DNA of 64,000 bases from NCBI RefSeq assembly GCF_028882255.1, contig NZ_JARBUY010000001.1:898344-962343 (forward strand), in the 5' to 3' direction. The notes below the pieces were generated by a model. It was not told the DNA's origin. It made no database searches and saw only the letters and a program-made list of their open reading frames with translations. Each line of letters opens with the position of its first letter. Position 1 is the stretch's first letter. Positions 10,331 through 23,752 of this stretch are shown in pieces. The DNA comes from Maribacter polysaccharolyticus (GTDB lineage Bacteria; Bacteroidota; Bacteroidia; Flavobacteriales; Flavobacteriaceae). Both the position numbers and the translations under genes were made by a program.

Positions 10331-12817
10331 TTATTTTGTTGTTTCGGTTCGTACAATTTTATCATTTACAGCCTCATCCAAGTGTACGGTAACATCCCCC
10401 TCCTTTATATTACCGAGGGTTATGTGATGTTGTCTGCCATCTTTTAGATAAACCACCAATTCGTTGGCGTTTTTAGCTTCTATCTTGGAAATGGCACTTT
10501 CCCCTTTATAAGGTTCCAATACATGTAAAAACTCGGTTTCCTTTGCATTCACACGCACGCCATAAGTCCTTCTATCCGGGTTATTTCTCATTGTCCGTTG
10601 TTTTCCCCCGTTTGGATAATCGGCAATCAGCGCACTCGCTTTTTTGGGCCATAGCGTGAATACATCCAACTTGTTCCCTTCTTCATCAAATTCAACTACC
10701 GCACCTTTATTCAGGTTATACCATTGGGCATTGGCAAAGTATTTATAAGGCGAATCTTTCTTATGGCACAAGGTATCCAATAACCTTCCTTTCTTTTTTG
10801 CCCCTTTAATGGTTTGAAACCCAACAGGGTGAACCAACCAATCGTAGTTATGCTTTTTGTTCGAAGTGATGTAATCCGCTATGACTACATAATCATCCGT
10901 GACAATTGATAGTCGCCTTTGCAGAATGGGCTCAAAATCCCCATCATAATCGGTATCGTCCCAGGGTGGAAATTTTTCAGCATTCCACGTAGGGATCTTT
11001 CGCCATCGCGCCTTTGTTTCCACTACGGTAGCCTGCATCATTTTTCCTTTATAAAACAAGGTTTGCTTTGAAGGCACGGCTTCTTGTTGCAACCCATCCA
11101 CGATGACCATGTTATGGGTGGCCGATGTCTGTACACATTCTTTATAGCCAGGATTACCGTACCCAAACCAAACCATTTCAGCACCAAAATATTTATGCCC
11201 ATTACGGTCGAGCCCAATCATATTGGTTCTATCGAAATGCCCATGCCAACCACCATGGGTTCCGTATTTAAAATACGCTTGAATTTGTTCTTCCGGAGTA
11301 TTGTTTTTTGCATGAGATCTTAAGGCGACCAATCCCACATTCGGGGCAAATGCCGAAGCTGTTCTTGGATCCCCGACTTCAGGTAACTCTGGAACCCCAT
11401 ACATCAAAGACACCCATGAATCCCTTTTGGTTTTGCTTAAAACCCAAGCTATATCGTTTAACTTGTAGGCCCTATAGACCAATTCATAAAACGGATCAGG
11501 GGTTTTTAAATTGGAATCATTGGTGGCGACCACATTGGCATTTTCATCCATAAACGGAATGTATGGCGTAACCATATCCTCCAATCCGATCGTATTCTTC
11601 GTTACAGGTCCCCAGTTATCGAACTTCATACCTGTAAAACCTTCCTTAACGTTTTCAAAATCCTTACTTTTGAATTTTACGGGAAAACGTCTGTGGTATA
11701 AATCCCATCCATAATTTTGGAATGCCTGGGCTACCAAACTATAACGTTGCACCACCAAATAGCAATAATTTGCAGTTCCTTCAAACCACCAACCATCATC
11801 CATAACCCCTTTTCCTATTTGGTCTGCCATTCCTCCATCGGCCTCGGTCAAATATTCCACCTCGGCTACATCTTGCAAAAACAATGCGGATAGGATCGCA
11901 CCTGCATTGGCACTTGCTTGGTGATTCATAATGCCTAAAGGATCCATATGCTTTCGGTTCAATTCCAAATAATACCGAAAGGTTGCTTCTATATTCTCCC
12001 TGTCCTCAGCCGAGAATTCCGGTTCATTAAAGAGTAAATCACAGGCTGCCGCTAAGTGCAGAAAGAAATTACCTTCATGAACTTGTACCCCATAGGTGGC
12101 TGCACCTATTGAAAGGTAGCCTTCTTCCTTATCGCAAACCTCCTTGATAAACCGTATTGCTTTTTCTTTATAGCTCTGCTTTCCTGTTAATTTCCATGCC
12201 AGACACAAACGAAATACTTCTTCACTATCATTGGGCCTGTAATTAAAACTAGACCAGACTTTTACAGGTCTGGGTTTGGTGACAATTTTTCTTTCAGGGA
12301 CTTTATAGGCATCCAGTTCCTTAAGCATGGCATCTAAATTGGCTTTTGCCCAAGGGTAGTTTTTCACTTTCTCCTTGGTTTCGTTGATAATATCATTGGT
12401 AACCAATAAAAAAGGATGCTCTTTTACCCTAACCGAGATAAATTCAAGCGATTCTACCCGGTTTCCCAATTCATTTTCAATGGTGATAAAACAGGATTCT
12501 TTTCCGCCTTTTGGCATTCTATCGCTAATGATAACCTGAAGTTTCCCGGAATAACTTTCCTGTGGCTTGAGGGTAACCATGCTATCCGATAGCATATATT
12601 GACATGCCAAGGTTCTTGGGTCGTTTATTTTTAAATGAAAAATTTCCACTACTTGATTCTCGTTTTTTATTTCGAAACCATAGTGAATGGTATCATTGGC
12701 CTTGGCCGATTTAGATTGGATGGTATACGTAACCTGTGCTATAGGGGACTCTTTTGCAATACCCCAAAAGGTGGTCAACCCAATAAAAATCAGTAGATAT
12801 TTTTTTATTTGAATCAT
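10331..12817 (-). CDS. Heparinase II/III-like polysaccharide lyase
   Basis: Secreted protein of 828 residues with an N-terminal hydrophobic signal. Residues about 25-130 look like an immunoglobulin-like beta-domain. Residues 150-430 are helical and form an (alpha/alpha) toroid with NHQASANAG (His299) and [11 protein letters not shown] (Tyr). A beta-sandwich follows with [11 protein letters not shown] (His527) and [12 protein letters not shown]. This layout, toroid plus heparinase II/III C-terminal domain, is that of uronic-acid-cleaving lyases such as alginate, heparin and ulvan lyases. I do not recognise the PL family number. It differs from the four paralogues in the right operon. If active, it would cut next to a uronic acid by beta-elimination. 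Its start is 32 bp after the SGNH gene's stop. Confidence 0.82.
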   Translation of the reverse strand: MIQIKKYLLIFIGLTTFWGIAKESPIAQVTYTIQSKSAKANDTIHYGFEIKNENQVVEIFHLKINDPRTLACQYMLSDSMVTLKPQESYSGKLQVIISDRMPKGGKESCFITIENELGNRVESLEFISVRVKEHPFLLVTNDIINETKEKVKNYPWAKANLDAMLKELDAYKVPERKIVTKPRPVKVWSSFNYRPNDSEEVFRLCLAWKLTGKQSYKEKAIRFIKEVCDKEEGYLSIGAATYGVQVHEGNFFLHLAAACDLLFNEPEFSAEDRENIEATFRYYLELNRKHMDPLGIMNHQASANAGAILSALFLQDVAEVEYLTEADGGMADQIGKGVMDDGWWFEGTANYCYLVVQRYSLVAQAFQNYGWDLYHRRFPVKFKSKDFENVKEGFTGMKFDNWGPVTKNTIGLEDMVTPYIPFMDENANVVATNDSNLKTPDPFYELVYRAYKLNDIAWVLSKTKRDSWVSLMYGVPELPEVGDPRTASAFAPNVGLVALRSHAKNNTPEEQIQAYFKYGTHGGWHGHFDRTNMIGLDRNGHKYFGAEMVWFGYGNPGYKECVQTSATHNMVIVDGLQQEAVPSKQTLFYKGKMMQATVVETKARWRKIPTWNAEKFPPWDDTDYDGDFEPILQRRLSIVTDDYVVIADYITSNKKHNYDWLVHPVGFQTIKGAKKKGRLLDTLCHKKDSPYKYFANAQWYNLNKGAVVEFDEEGNKLDVFTLWPKKASALIADYPNGGKQRTMRNNPDRRTYGVRVNAKETEFLHVLEPYKGESAISKIEAKNANELVVYLKDGRQHHITLGNIKEGDVTVHLDEAVNDKIVRTETTK

Positions 12818-12849
12818 TTAAGTTCTATTCAGTTCTGTTATTACCATCA

Positions 12850-13575
12850 TTACTTTTGAAAATGCTGTTGTATTAATGCGGAAAGCACGGCAGGATAATT
12901 TTGCCCTGTAACGGTACCTTTGTTTTTGGTTCCGGCCCCATGGGTAATCGAATCACCGAAACAGACCAACTTTTGACCCTTTTTCAATAGGGCGTTCATT
13001 TTCAAATAATCAAAAACCGTTTCAGCTATAAATCGATATCCTAGCGCCGTAGGATGAACCCCATCCTTGGCACCACTATTCCGCTCATTCCTAAAAAACA
13101 GATCCACGTTATGTTCGGGCAGTCCCATATCACTGAAGATTTGGAAAAAATCAATATACCCTAAACCGTCTTTTCGGGCCAGTTTCTTGATAATTTGTCG
13201 CGTGGAATCCATTTTTACATTCGGTATTTCCCGATAAGCGTTTCTGTCGTGTCTTTGAAATAAATACACCGAATCAACGGGAGGCGGGGTCATTAAAACC
13301 ACCTCTACCCCCTTAACCTTTATTCTTTGAATGATTTCCTCCAAATTGTGCGCATAGTTTCTATAGGAAATCATTTTTTTGGAATTCAACATATCGTTGG
13401 TTCCTACCATGACAATAACCAGATCGGGATTATGTCGTAGCACTTCGGCATCCAATCGTTCCAATAGATTTTTGGTATTGTTTCCACCGATACCCGCATT
13501 GAATACCTGTGCATTGGTGGTTTTAGGTCCAAGCAAGGTCAGTATCAAAAGCAAGCAATTTAGGCCTTGTTTCAT
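12850..13575 (-). CDS. Circularly permuted SGNH/GDSL hydrolase
   Basis: Secreted protein of 241 residues; Sec signal residues 1-22 (TTNAQ). All SGNH blocks are present but in a rotated order. The mature protein begins directly with the Gly block (NAGIGGNNT, Gly30/31), then Asn block MVGTND (Asn60), then Asp-His block KDGVHPTALGY (Asp171, His174), and only then the Ser block VCFGDSITHG with Ser209 near the C-terminus. In ordinary SGNH proteins the GDS block comes first. The C-terminal segment (residues 200-241) reads like the missing N-terminal helix that would normally lead into VFNAGIGG. The start is secure: ATG overlaps the upstream stop as ATGA. Probable role: deacetylation of the glycan. 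Confidence 0.85.
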   Translation of the reverse strand: MKQGLNCLLLILTLLGPKTTNAQVFNAGIGGNNTKNLLERLDAEVLRHNPDLVIVMVGTNDMLNSKKMISYRNYAHNLEEIIQRIKVKGVEVVLMTPPPVDSVYLFQRHDRNAYREIPNVKMDSTRQIIKKLARKDGLGYIDFFQIFSDMGLPEHNVDLFFRNERNSGAKDGVHPTALGYRFIAETVFDYLKMNALLKKGQKLVCFGDSITHGAGTKNKGTVTGQNYPAVLSALIQQHFQK

Positions 13576-15269
13576 TTTTCGGTATTTTCCGGTGCCTTAT
13601 ATTCCAAAATCTGACCGTCTTTCCTAAGTTGCCTGTCCAAGGCCTCAAAAGGAACATCGTACAGGCTAATATCCGCATCAAGTGCCATTGCCGCGAGAGT
13701 CCCTGCACTTTGTCCCAATATCATGAATACGGGCTCCATTCTAATGGAACCAAAGGCAATATGTGAACTGGAAACCGCTGCCGGGACCAAGAGGTTTTTA
13801 CACTCTTCCTTTTTGGGCATAATGGTGCCCAGGTGAATCTGATACGGCCCTGGTGGCTCTACCCCCAAATCACCTTCGTTCTGTACAAATCCCCCTTTGG
13901 TGATGTAGCGTTGCGTATTGTGGGAGTCCATGGTATATGACCCCATACCAATAGGCTTATCGACCTTGTTCTTTCCCAATATCTCATTCTCCGTCATGAC
14001 GAATTCCCCTAGCATCCGCCTTGCTTCACGAACATAAATTTGATAAGGCCAGTGGCCGTTATCAACGAACTCATCCTTGGCAAGTCCCCACTTTTTAAAA
14101 TCCTCACGCAGTTCTTTAGGCACGCTTTCATCATTACCCCAAAACCAAAGGAGACCTTTATGGTACTTGGTATGTTCCTCCAGGATTAGTTTTCTCTTTT
14201 CATAAGATGCTTCCGGGTATTCATAGTTCATCCCAATATTATCGGAACTAAACGGCCCCACATTATTGACGTCCCGCTTTTTATTGGGTATTTTTCCGCC
14301 ACCGAACATGGCATGTCTTCCTCCCCTGAAAACACGTCTTAATAACTCATATTGGGCAGGGTCGTAGTTTTCGGGCTTCTCGAAAGGGACTACATTACCT
14401 TCTGCATTGGTCGTACATAATCTATAGTTATATGCCTGAACCCGATGATCGCCTTCTCCATTTTCACCAGGGTCTTCCGTTGAGATGCGGGGAAGCACCC
14501 CACTGGTAGAATCCCCGGGAATCATATATGGACTTATGTTCAATTGCTGAAAATTATGGCTGTGGTGATACTTTCCTTTCTGCACACCGTTCCACTCTTC
14601 GCCATAAACGCTATTCGCTTCCCTACCCACGTGATAGCCAACACCGGCCGCAGCCATTAAGTCGCCTTCGTAAGTGGCATCTACAAATATTTTTGCCTTA
14701 TATGTGGTACCTTCCAACAGGGTAATCGAAGTGATTTTCCCATTGGAAGTCTTAACCCCATTTTCCCTATCCAACCATTTGTCGCGTAATACTTTTATAT
14801 CGTGTTCTTTTACAAATTTTTCAAAGATTTGTTCCGCAACATGGGGTTCAAAAGTCCACATGGTTTTATATTCATCATCAATGGCGGTGGTACCTTGACC
14901 GACATTACCATATTCATCTTTGGGCTGCCATCTCCAAGCCTTATCATTTTGATAATGTTTGTATACCTCTTGATAGAATTCCTTTGAAATGCCGCCAATA
15001 ACGCTTTTATTCCCTAAATCGGTGAATCCCAATCCACTGGCCGACAATCCTCCGATATGCTTATCAGGGCAGACGATCAAGACCGATTTGTCCATTCGCA
15101 CCAACTGGACGGCCGTCGAGATGGCCGCGGAAGTCCCCCCGTAAATCACGACGTCGGCATCGATATTATCCTGCTTTTCCGATGATGCACAAGCCGTCAG
15201 CAAAACCCCTACTATCAAAGTTAAAATATAACTTCGTCGTACTTTTGATCGGATTGTTCCTCTGTTCAT
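13572..15269 (-). CDS. FAD-dependent oxidoreductase, lipoprotein
   Basis: Protein of 565 residues with a lipoprotein signal (VLLTAC, Cys27). A dinucleotide-binding fold starts at residue 38: DVVIYGGTSAAISTA, followed by the acidic/hydrophobic strand SVLIVCP and HIGGLSASGLGF, typical of the FAD_oxidored family (Pfam PF12831). A C-terminal FAD-contact segment, GSIRMEPVFMILGQSAG, is also visible. Such proteins occur in several PULs, but their substrates are mostly unknown; a sugar or sugar-acid oxidation is possible. The stop overlaps the start of the permuted SGNH gene by four bases (ATGA), so the two are translationally coupled. The lipid anchor implies that it acts outside the cytoplasm, which is unusual for a flavin enzyme. 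Confidence 0.85.
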   Translation of the reverse strand: MNRGTIRSKVRRSYILTLIVGVLLTACASSEKQDNIDADVVIYGGTSAAISTAVQLVRMDKSVLIVCPDKHIGGLSASGLGFTDLGNKSVIGGISKEFYQEVYKHYQNDKAWRWQPKDEYGNVGQGTTAIDDEYKTMWTFEPHVAEQIFEKFVKEHDIKVLRDKWLDRENGVKTSNGKITSITLLEGTTYKAKIFVDATYEGDLMAAAGVGYHVGREANSVYGEEWNGVQKGKYHHSHNFQQLNISPYMIPGDSTSGVLPRISTEDPGENGEGDHRVQAYNYRLCTTNAEGNVVPFEKPENYDPAQYELLRRVFRGGRHAMFGGGKIPNKKRDVNNVGPFSSDNIGMNYEYPEASYEKRKLILEEHTKYHKGLLWFWGNDESVPKELREDFKKWGLAKDEFVDNGHWPYQIYVREARRMLGEFVMTENEILGKNKVDKPIGMGSYTMDSHNTQRYITKGGFVQNEGDLGVEPPGPYQIHLGTIMPKKEECKNLLVPAAVSSSHIAFGSIRMEPVFMILGQSAGTLAAMALDADISLYDVPFEALDRQLRKDGQILEYKAPENTEK

Positions 15270-15290
15270 TTTGAAGCCTTATAAGTATAG

Positions 15291-17243
15291 TTAATTTACC
15301 GGTGTAAAAATGGTCGTTATACTCCCTGAACGTAAAGGTGCCACAAAATCGACTCCAATGCGGTATGCGGTCTTACCACTCCTTAAATGTTTTACAGGGA
15401 CTTTTTCCGGTAAGATGCCCACAACTCCACCTTCAGCCATTATTTCAACCTTTACTTGCTGATTTTCAGTAGTAATAAGTATCGTATGGTCATCAAGGAC
15501 TTCATAAGCATCCGAAACCATAACCGCCGTGCCGAAGGTCATTGATTCCGATGCTTTGAAACTGTCCGTGATAGTGATGGTTCCTTTCCCCTTTTTGTTG
15601 TTGACCATGGTTCGCTCCAACTTCTGCAACCCCTCTACTTCATAGGCCGGCTTAATGTCGATGACCACCTTATCACGATCTATACTGAATTCCGTTTCGG
15701 TAATCTTACCTGAAAATTCATTGCCATTGGATTGCAGTGACCCGGCCACTCTCGGTACCGGATGCCCCCAAGAACTACGGGCCTTATTCTCTGGCGAAAA
15801 TGCCCCGGCCGTGTACGACGGAGCCCCGATATCCCCTGTTATCAAATCGTCTTTGTATACCACAATATAGGTCCCTACATCACTGTGGTTATGGTTTTCG
15901 GCATTGTGTCCGGCCTTAACGGCAATGGAAAAGGGTTCTTGTTGTTTCCCCCTCGAAATCACCATGCCAAAATCATCGAAATAGGAATGATCGGGTAATT
16001 CCGTTTTTCCTTCAATAGGATTTTCCTCAGGGGTAAAAGCAGTCGGATGTGCCCAGGCGACCAACTGTTCCGCAGCTTCTTCCATTCTAAACTCGGATGG
16101 CTTTATGGCCCCATAATACATGGCGGAAAGCGCATTGGCAAAATTGCTCCCTTTTTTTGATATCGTTGATACCCCGTCTGAAAAGGGGGCGCACCTTTCG
16201 TTCTGAATTTCGAACTTTTCCGGAAAATTCCCAACGTTCTTTAGTTTTTCCGAATTATCGGCTGCGAATAAATTGATTTTACCCCCGGTATAATCATATA
16301 AAATCTGAGCCAAATACAGGTAATGTCCAAAACCGTATCCCCAATAACCCAATCCTTCAGAGCAATACCCATCCTCCCCGAAGCCACTGAGATAATAGTT
16401 CATGCTATTCAAGGCACTACCCACGGCTGCAAGTCGTTCTTCCTCCTTATCGGAAATTGCGATTGTAGCGAATATGGTGCCACTTGTACAAACGGAATTC
16501 CAGTTACTGGTACTTTTGATCCACTTATTGTTTTCATCCAAAATGGAGCAACTTTTTAGGTAAGTATCCACAATACGCCACTGAAGCTGCCCTGCAATTT
16601 CCTTTCTAAAGGCATCACTGAGTTTATCCCTTAACAATACCTCGGCCATTGCCAGTACCATTCCGAATTTTCTGGCCCCTAGATCAATGGAGACACGCCT
16701 ACCTTCAAGCACACCGTTGTCTTTATCGTCATGGTTCGGGTGCAACCATGACTTCATTTCCATGATCGCTTGGATATATACCTTGATCTGCGGTAAAAAA
16801 CGGCCTTTGTTTTCCAAACACTCCCCCAAAATAAAATGTTCGAGCCTATCCATGGTACGGTAATACCTTGGTTTGTATATGCCTCGGTTTCCTTCAAGAT
16901 TGGCCCTTCGATAAATTTCATCGGTAATGGGCACTTCCGGTTGTTTGTCCAACACTTCAAGAGCGGATTTCAAATACGCTTGGCCCGATGAACTGTTCGC
17001 GATTTCTTCCCAATATCCCCTATTGGAAATGGCCGGTGCAGGTTGAAAGGTTTGTTTTGGCAGTACGGCTTTTAACATTTTTATTTGCTTGGCCGAAGGG
17101 TAGATCTTATCGCCATCGACATATTTGAGATATACCCCAATATCCAAGGTATCCCCGTTTTTGCTTTGGTTACCAAAAGCGATGGTAAAACACAGCAAAA
17201 ACCCGAAACCGATTAAAGACATTATCTTCTTCCCTATAGCCAT
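15291..17243 (-). CDS. Heparinase II/III-like polysaccharide lyase
   Basis: Protein of 650 residues from the ATG at 17243, which gives a normal Sec signal (MAIGKKIMSLIGFGFLLCFT..FG). An in-frame ATG at 17315 would add 24 residues and spoil the signal, so I rejected it. The helical toroid holds STSNWNSVCTSG and EGLGYWGYGFGHYLYL; the C-terminal beta-domain holds AENHNHSDVGTYIV and DIGAPSYTAG. These match the heparinase II type arrangement (Asn/His region, catalytic Tyr, HNHxD metal/active-site motif). Predicted substrate: a uronic-acid-containing sulfated polysaccharide, cleaved by beta-elimination. It is the first gene of the left minus-strand operon, next to the divergent control region. Confidence 0.82.
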   Translation of the reverse strand: MAIGKKIMSLIGFGFLLCFTIAFGNQSKNGDTLDIGVYLKYVDGDKIYPSAKQIKMLKAVLPKQTFQPAPAISNRGYWEEIANSSSGQAYLKSALEVLDKQPEVPITDEIYRRANLEGNRGIYKPRYYRTMDRLEHFILGECLENKGRFLPQIKVYIQAIMEMKSWLHPNHDDKDNGVLEGRRVSIDLGARKFGMVLAMAEVLLRDKLSDAFRKEIAGQLQWRIVDTYLKSCSILDENNKWIKSTSNWNSVCTSGTIFATIAISDKEEERLAAVGSALNSMNYYLSGFGEDGYCSEGLGYWGYGFGHYLYLAQILYDYTGGKINLFAADNSEKLKNVGNFPEKFEIQNERCAPFSDGVSTISKKGSNFANALSAMYYGAIKPSEFRMEEAAEQLVAWAHPTAFTPEENPIEGKTELPDHSYFDDFGMVISRGKQQEPFSIAVKAGHNAENHNHSDVGTYIVVYKDDLITGDIGAPSYTAGAFSPENKARSSWGHPVPRVAGSLQSNGNEFSGKITETEFSIDRDKVVIDIKPAYEVEGLQKLERTMVNNKKGKGTITITDSFKASESMTFGTAVMVSDAYEVLDDHTILITTENQQVKVEIMAEGGVVGILPEKVPVKHLRSGKTAYRIGVDFVAPLRSGSITTIFTPVN

Positions 17244-21059
<3,816 letters not shown>

Positions 21060-21088
21060 ATTCCATAAACCCACCAAGACTTTGAATC

Positions 21089-22207
21089 ATGAATAGAAAA
21101 GATTTTATAAGAGTATCATTGCTGGCCGGAGCAGGAGCTATGATTTTCCCAGGTTGTAGTGGCAATAGGCAAAGTATCCCTAACTATTTAAAAGACTATG
21201 GGGATGCCTATAAAATCAACCCGAGAGAAGCTGCGCTCCAATGGTTTAAAGAGGCCAAATACGGTATGTTCATTCATTATGGGTTGTATTCCTTATTAGG
21301 AAGGCATGAGTGGGTCATGTATAACGAAAAAATTCATGTAGCCGAATATGCCCAACTTAAAGAGCGATTTACCGCAGATAAATTCGATGCAGATTTCATT
21401 ACCGATTTAGCGCTTGAAGCTGGGATGAAATACATTAACATAACGACACGCCATCACGATAGTTTTTGCCTGTGGGACACCAAATACACCGATTTCAAAA
21501 GTACTAACTCACCAGCCGGAAGGGATTTAATCGCTGAACTTTCGGACCAGTGCAACAAAAAGGGAATTGCCTTATTTTTATACTACTCACATGGACGGGA
21601 TTGGAGGCATCCCGATGCGCCCAACAATGATCAATGGGGCGGAGCGGCAAGACCAAATTACGAAACCCAAGAACCTTTTTACAATTATGGCGATGACCAC
21701 GATCTGAATAGGTATTTAGGGTTTATGACCAATCAGGTAGATGAATTGTTAACCAACTTCAAAGATGTTGCGGGAATTTGGTTAGATGGGTTTTCTACCC
21801 CGGCTTCCGGAAATCGTTCGCTGTTTAAATGTCAAGAATTGTACGACTTGATCCACTCCAAACAACCTCAGGTATTGGTATCTTACAAACAAGGTATGTT
21901 AGGAACCGAAGATTTTTTAGCTCCTGAAAGAAAGTACGAAAAAGGGGAAGTTATGGAAAAGCCATTGGAAATTTGCGACCATTTGCAGAGAAAGGGATGG
22001 GGCTATACAAAAACTCAAGATGGAAAGCACAAAACCAAAGACGAAGTCATAAAAATGCTAAAAAAAGCCAATGACTATCCCGCTAATTTACTTTTAAACA
22101 CAGGGCCCTTACCCTCTGGGGAAATGCATCCGGAAGACGTCAAGGTCTTACGGGAAGTAGGCCAAGAAATCAGGACCAAAGGCTGGGAAGGGGTCTTAAA
22201 TTCATAA
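21089..22207 (+). CDS. GH29 alpha-L-fucosidase, short lipoprotein form
   Basis: GH29 catalytic domain only, 372 residues, without the C-terminal beta-sandwich that the other two GH29 proteins here carry. Motifs: KYGMFIHYGLYS (58-69), TTRHHDSFCLWD (119-130) and nucleophile motif GIWLDGFS with Asp233. The N-terminus MNRKDFIRVSLLAGAGAMIFPGC resembles a Tat signal (RK in place of RR) joined to a lipobox with Cys23, so lipid anchoring is likely and Tat export possible. The stop is one base from the start of the sulfatase gene, indicating co-translation. The pairing suggests desulfation and fucose removal on the same oligosaccharide, but the linkage is unknown. Confidence 0.9.
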   Translation: MNRKDFIRVSLLAGAGAMIFPGCSGNRQSIPNYLKDYGDAYKINPREAALQWFKEAKYGMFIHYGLYSLLGRHEWVMYNEKIHVAEYAQLKERFTADKFDADFITDLALEAGMKYINITTRHHDSFCLWDTKYTDFKSTNSPAGRDLIAELSDQCNKKGIALFLYYSHGRDWRHPDAPNNDQWGGAARPNYETQEPFYNYGDDHDLNRYLGFMTNQVDELLTNFKDVAGIWLDGFSTPASGNRSLFKCQELYDLIHSKQPQVLVSYKQGMLGTEDFLAPERKYEKGEVMEKPLEICDHLQRKGWGYTKTQDGKHKTKDEVIKMLKKANDYPANLLLNTGPLPSGEMHPEDVKVLREVGQEIRTKGWEGVLNS

Positions 22208-22208
22208 A

Positions 22209-23711
22209 ATGAAAATGACAAATAAAAGTTTATTGATAATTTGCTTACTTGTTATTGGTGCTGTTTCTTTTAAAGTAACCGCCCAAAACAGTAAACCTAA
22301 TGTATTATTCATTTTTGCTGATGATCAAAGGGCCGATGCCATGGGCTGTTCCGGGAATACCTATATACAAACCCCTAATATTGATAAATTGGCCCAAAAC
22401 GGGGTAAGGTTTACCAATAGTTATGTCATGGGCGGTCATCATGGTGCCATTTGTGCTCCAAGCAGGGCGATGTTAATGAGTGGTAAAAGTTTGTTTCATG
22501 TATATGATAAATTGGATGGCGTTAAAACCATGCCCATGCATTTTGCCGAAAATGGTTATGAAACTTTCGGAACGGGAAAATGGCATAACAAAGCCCCTAG
22601 TTTCGAGGCTGGTTTTCAGTATGGCTCCAATGTGTTTATTGGTGGAATGGCCGACCATTTCAATACCCCTATGAGGGATCTGGGAAAAGATGGCAAATTA
22701 AGTGAACCCGTTAAAAAAGGCTACTCCACCGATTTGTTTGCGGATGCGGCAATAGATTACATCAACGGTTATGCCCAAGAAAAAAAAGACCGACCGTTTT
22801 TCTGTTATATAGCTTTTACTGCCCCACACGATCCCCGTTCTCCCAGAGAAGATTACATAGGTATGTATCCTGATGAATCCATGCCTTTACCTGGGAATTT
22901 TAAAGCATTGCACCCGTTTAAGTTCGATAATCTAAATATCAGGGATGAAACTTTGGGGCCATGGCCTAGAACCCCCGAATTGATCAAGTCTTCGTTGGCC
23001 GATTATTATGCGCTAATCAGCCATATGGACAATCGTATAGGCGATGTTATAAACACCTTGAAAGAACAAGGATTGTACGATAATACGATTATTGTTTATG
23101 CTGCCGATAACGGCTTGGCTATAGGTAGCCACGGTCTGTTGGGCAAGCAAGATCTGTATGAGCACAGTACTAAAGTGCCATTGATAATCAGCGGTCCCGG
23201 TGTACCTAAAAGTGAAACTAGGGATGCATTTCTATATTTATTTGATATTTATCCGACTTTAGCCGAATTATGTAACTTACCAGAACCAACAGAAATTGAT
23301 GGGAAAAATTTCACATCGGTATTGGCAGGAAAAGAAACAAAAATCAGAGAATCACTTTATACCGCATATAGACATACGGCCAGAGCGGTAAGGACCGAAG
23401 ACTGGAAATTGATAAGATATCCCGAAAGGGATTATACGCAGTTGTATAATTTAAAAAAAGACCCCTTGGAGATCCGTAATCTTGCGGAATTGGACGCATA
23501 TGAATCCGTAGTAGAAAACATGTTGCTTTTGTTAGCGGATTGGCATGCATCAACCGATGATACGGCAAACCTCAATCCATCAACCATTTTACCCTTAGAA
23601 TATGACTATAAGAAGTTGATGCAAATACCGGATGACAAACAACCAAAATATATTTTAGACAAATATTTTCAAGGAGTTGATTTAAAAACCGTAAAAAAAA
23701 CGGGACATTAA
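22209..23711 (+). CDS. Sulfatase, family S1 (formylglycine type)
   Basis: Exported 500-residue sulfatase with a Sec signal (ending near VTAQ). Metal-binding start NVLFIFADDQRADAMG; the maturation motif is CAPSR with Cys82, which would be converted to formylglycine by a sulfatase-modifying enzyme encoded elsewhere. Further S1 landmarks: TGKWH (residues about 120-124), FTAPHDPR, AADNGLAIGSHGLLGKQ (second metal/sulfate site). It hydrolyses a sulfate ester on the glycan; the S1 subfamily cannot be named from sight. Starts one base after GH29 and ends 41 bp before the second GH2. An alternative ATG two codons in (22215) is equally possible. Confidence 0.92.
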   Translation: MKMTNKSLLIICLLVIGAVSFKVTAQNSKPNVLFIFADDQRADAMGCSGNTYIQTPNIDKLAQNGVRFTNSYVMGGHHGAICAPSRAMLMSGKSLFHVYDKLDGVKTMPMHFAENGYETFGTGKWHNKAPSFEAGFQYGSNVFIGGMADHFNTPMRDLGKDGKLSEPVKKGYSTDLFADAAIDYINGYAQEKKDRPFFCYIAFTAPHDPRSPREDYIGMYPDESMPLPGNFKALHPFKFDNLNIRDETLGPWPRTPELIKSSLADYYALISHMDNRIGDVINTLKEQGLYDNTIIVYAADNGLAIGSHGLLGKQDLYEHSTKVPLIISGPGVPKSETRDAFLYLFDIYPTLAELCNLPEPTEIDGKNFTSVLAGKETKIRESLYTAYRHTARAVRTEDWKLIRYPERDYTQLYNLKKDPLEIRNLAELDAYESVVENMLLLLADWHASTDDTANLNPSTILPLEYDYKKLMQIPDDKQPKYILDKYFQGVDLKTVKKTGH

Positions 23712-23752
23712 TCCAAAAATAAAAGGAATGTAAAACTCCTAAAACTTCATCT

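Noticed and set aside
12850-13575. Frameshift or misassembly explaining the odd SGNH motif order
   Set aside because: One uninterrupted frame contains signal, all four blocks and a natural C-terminus, and both neighbouring genes are intact.
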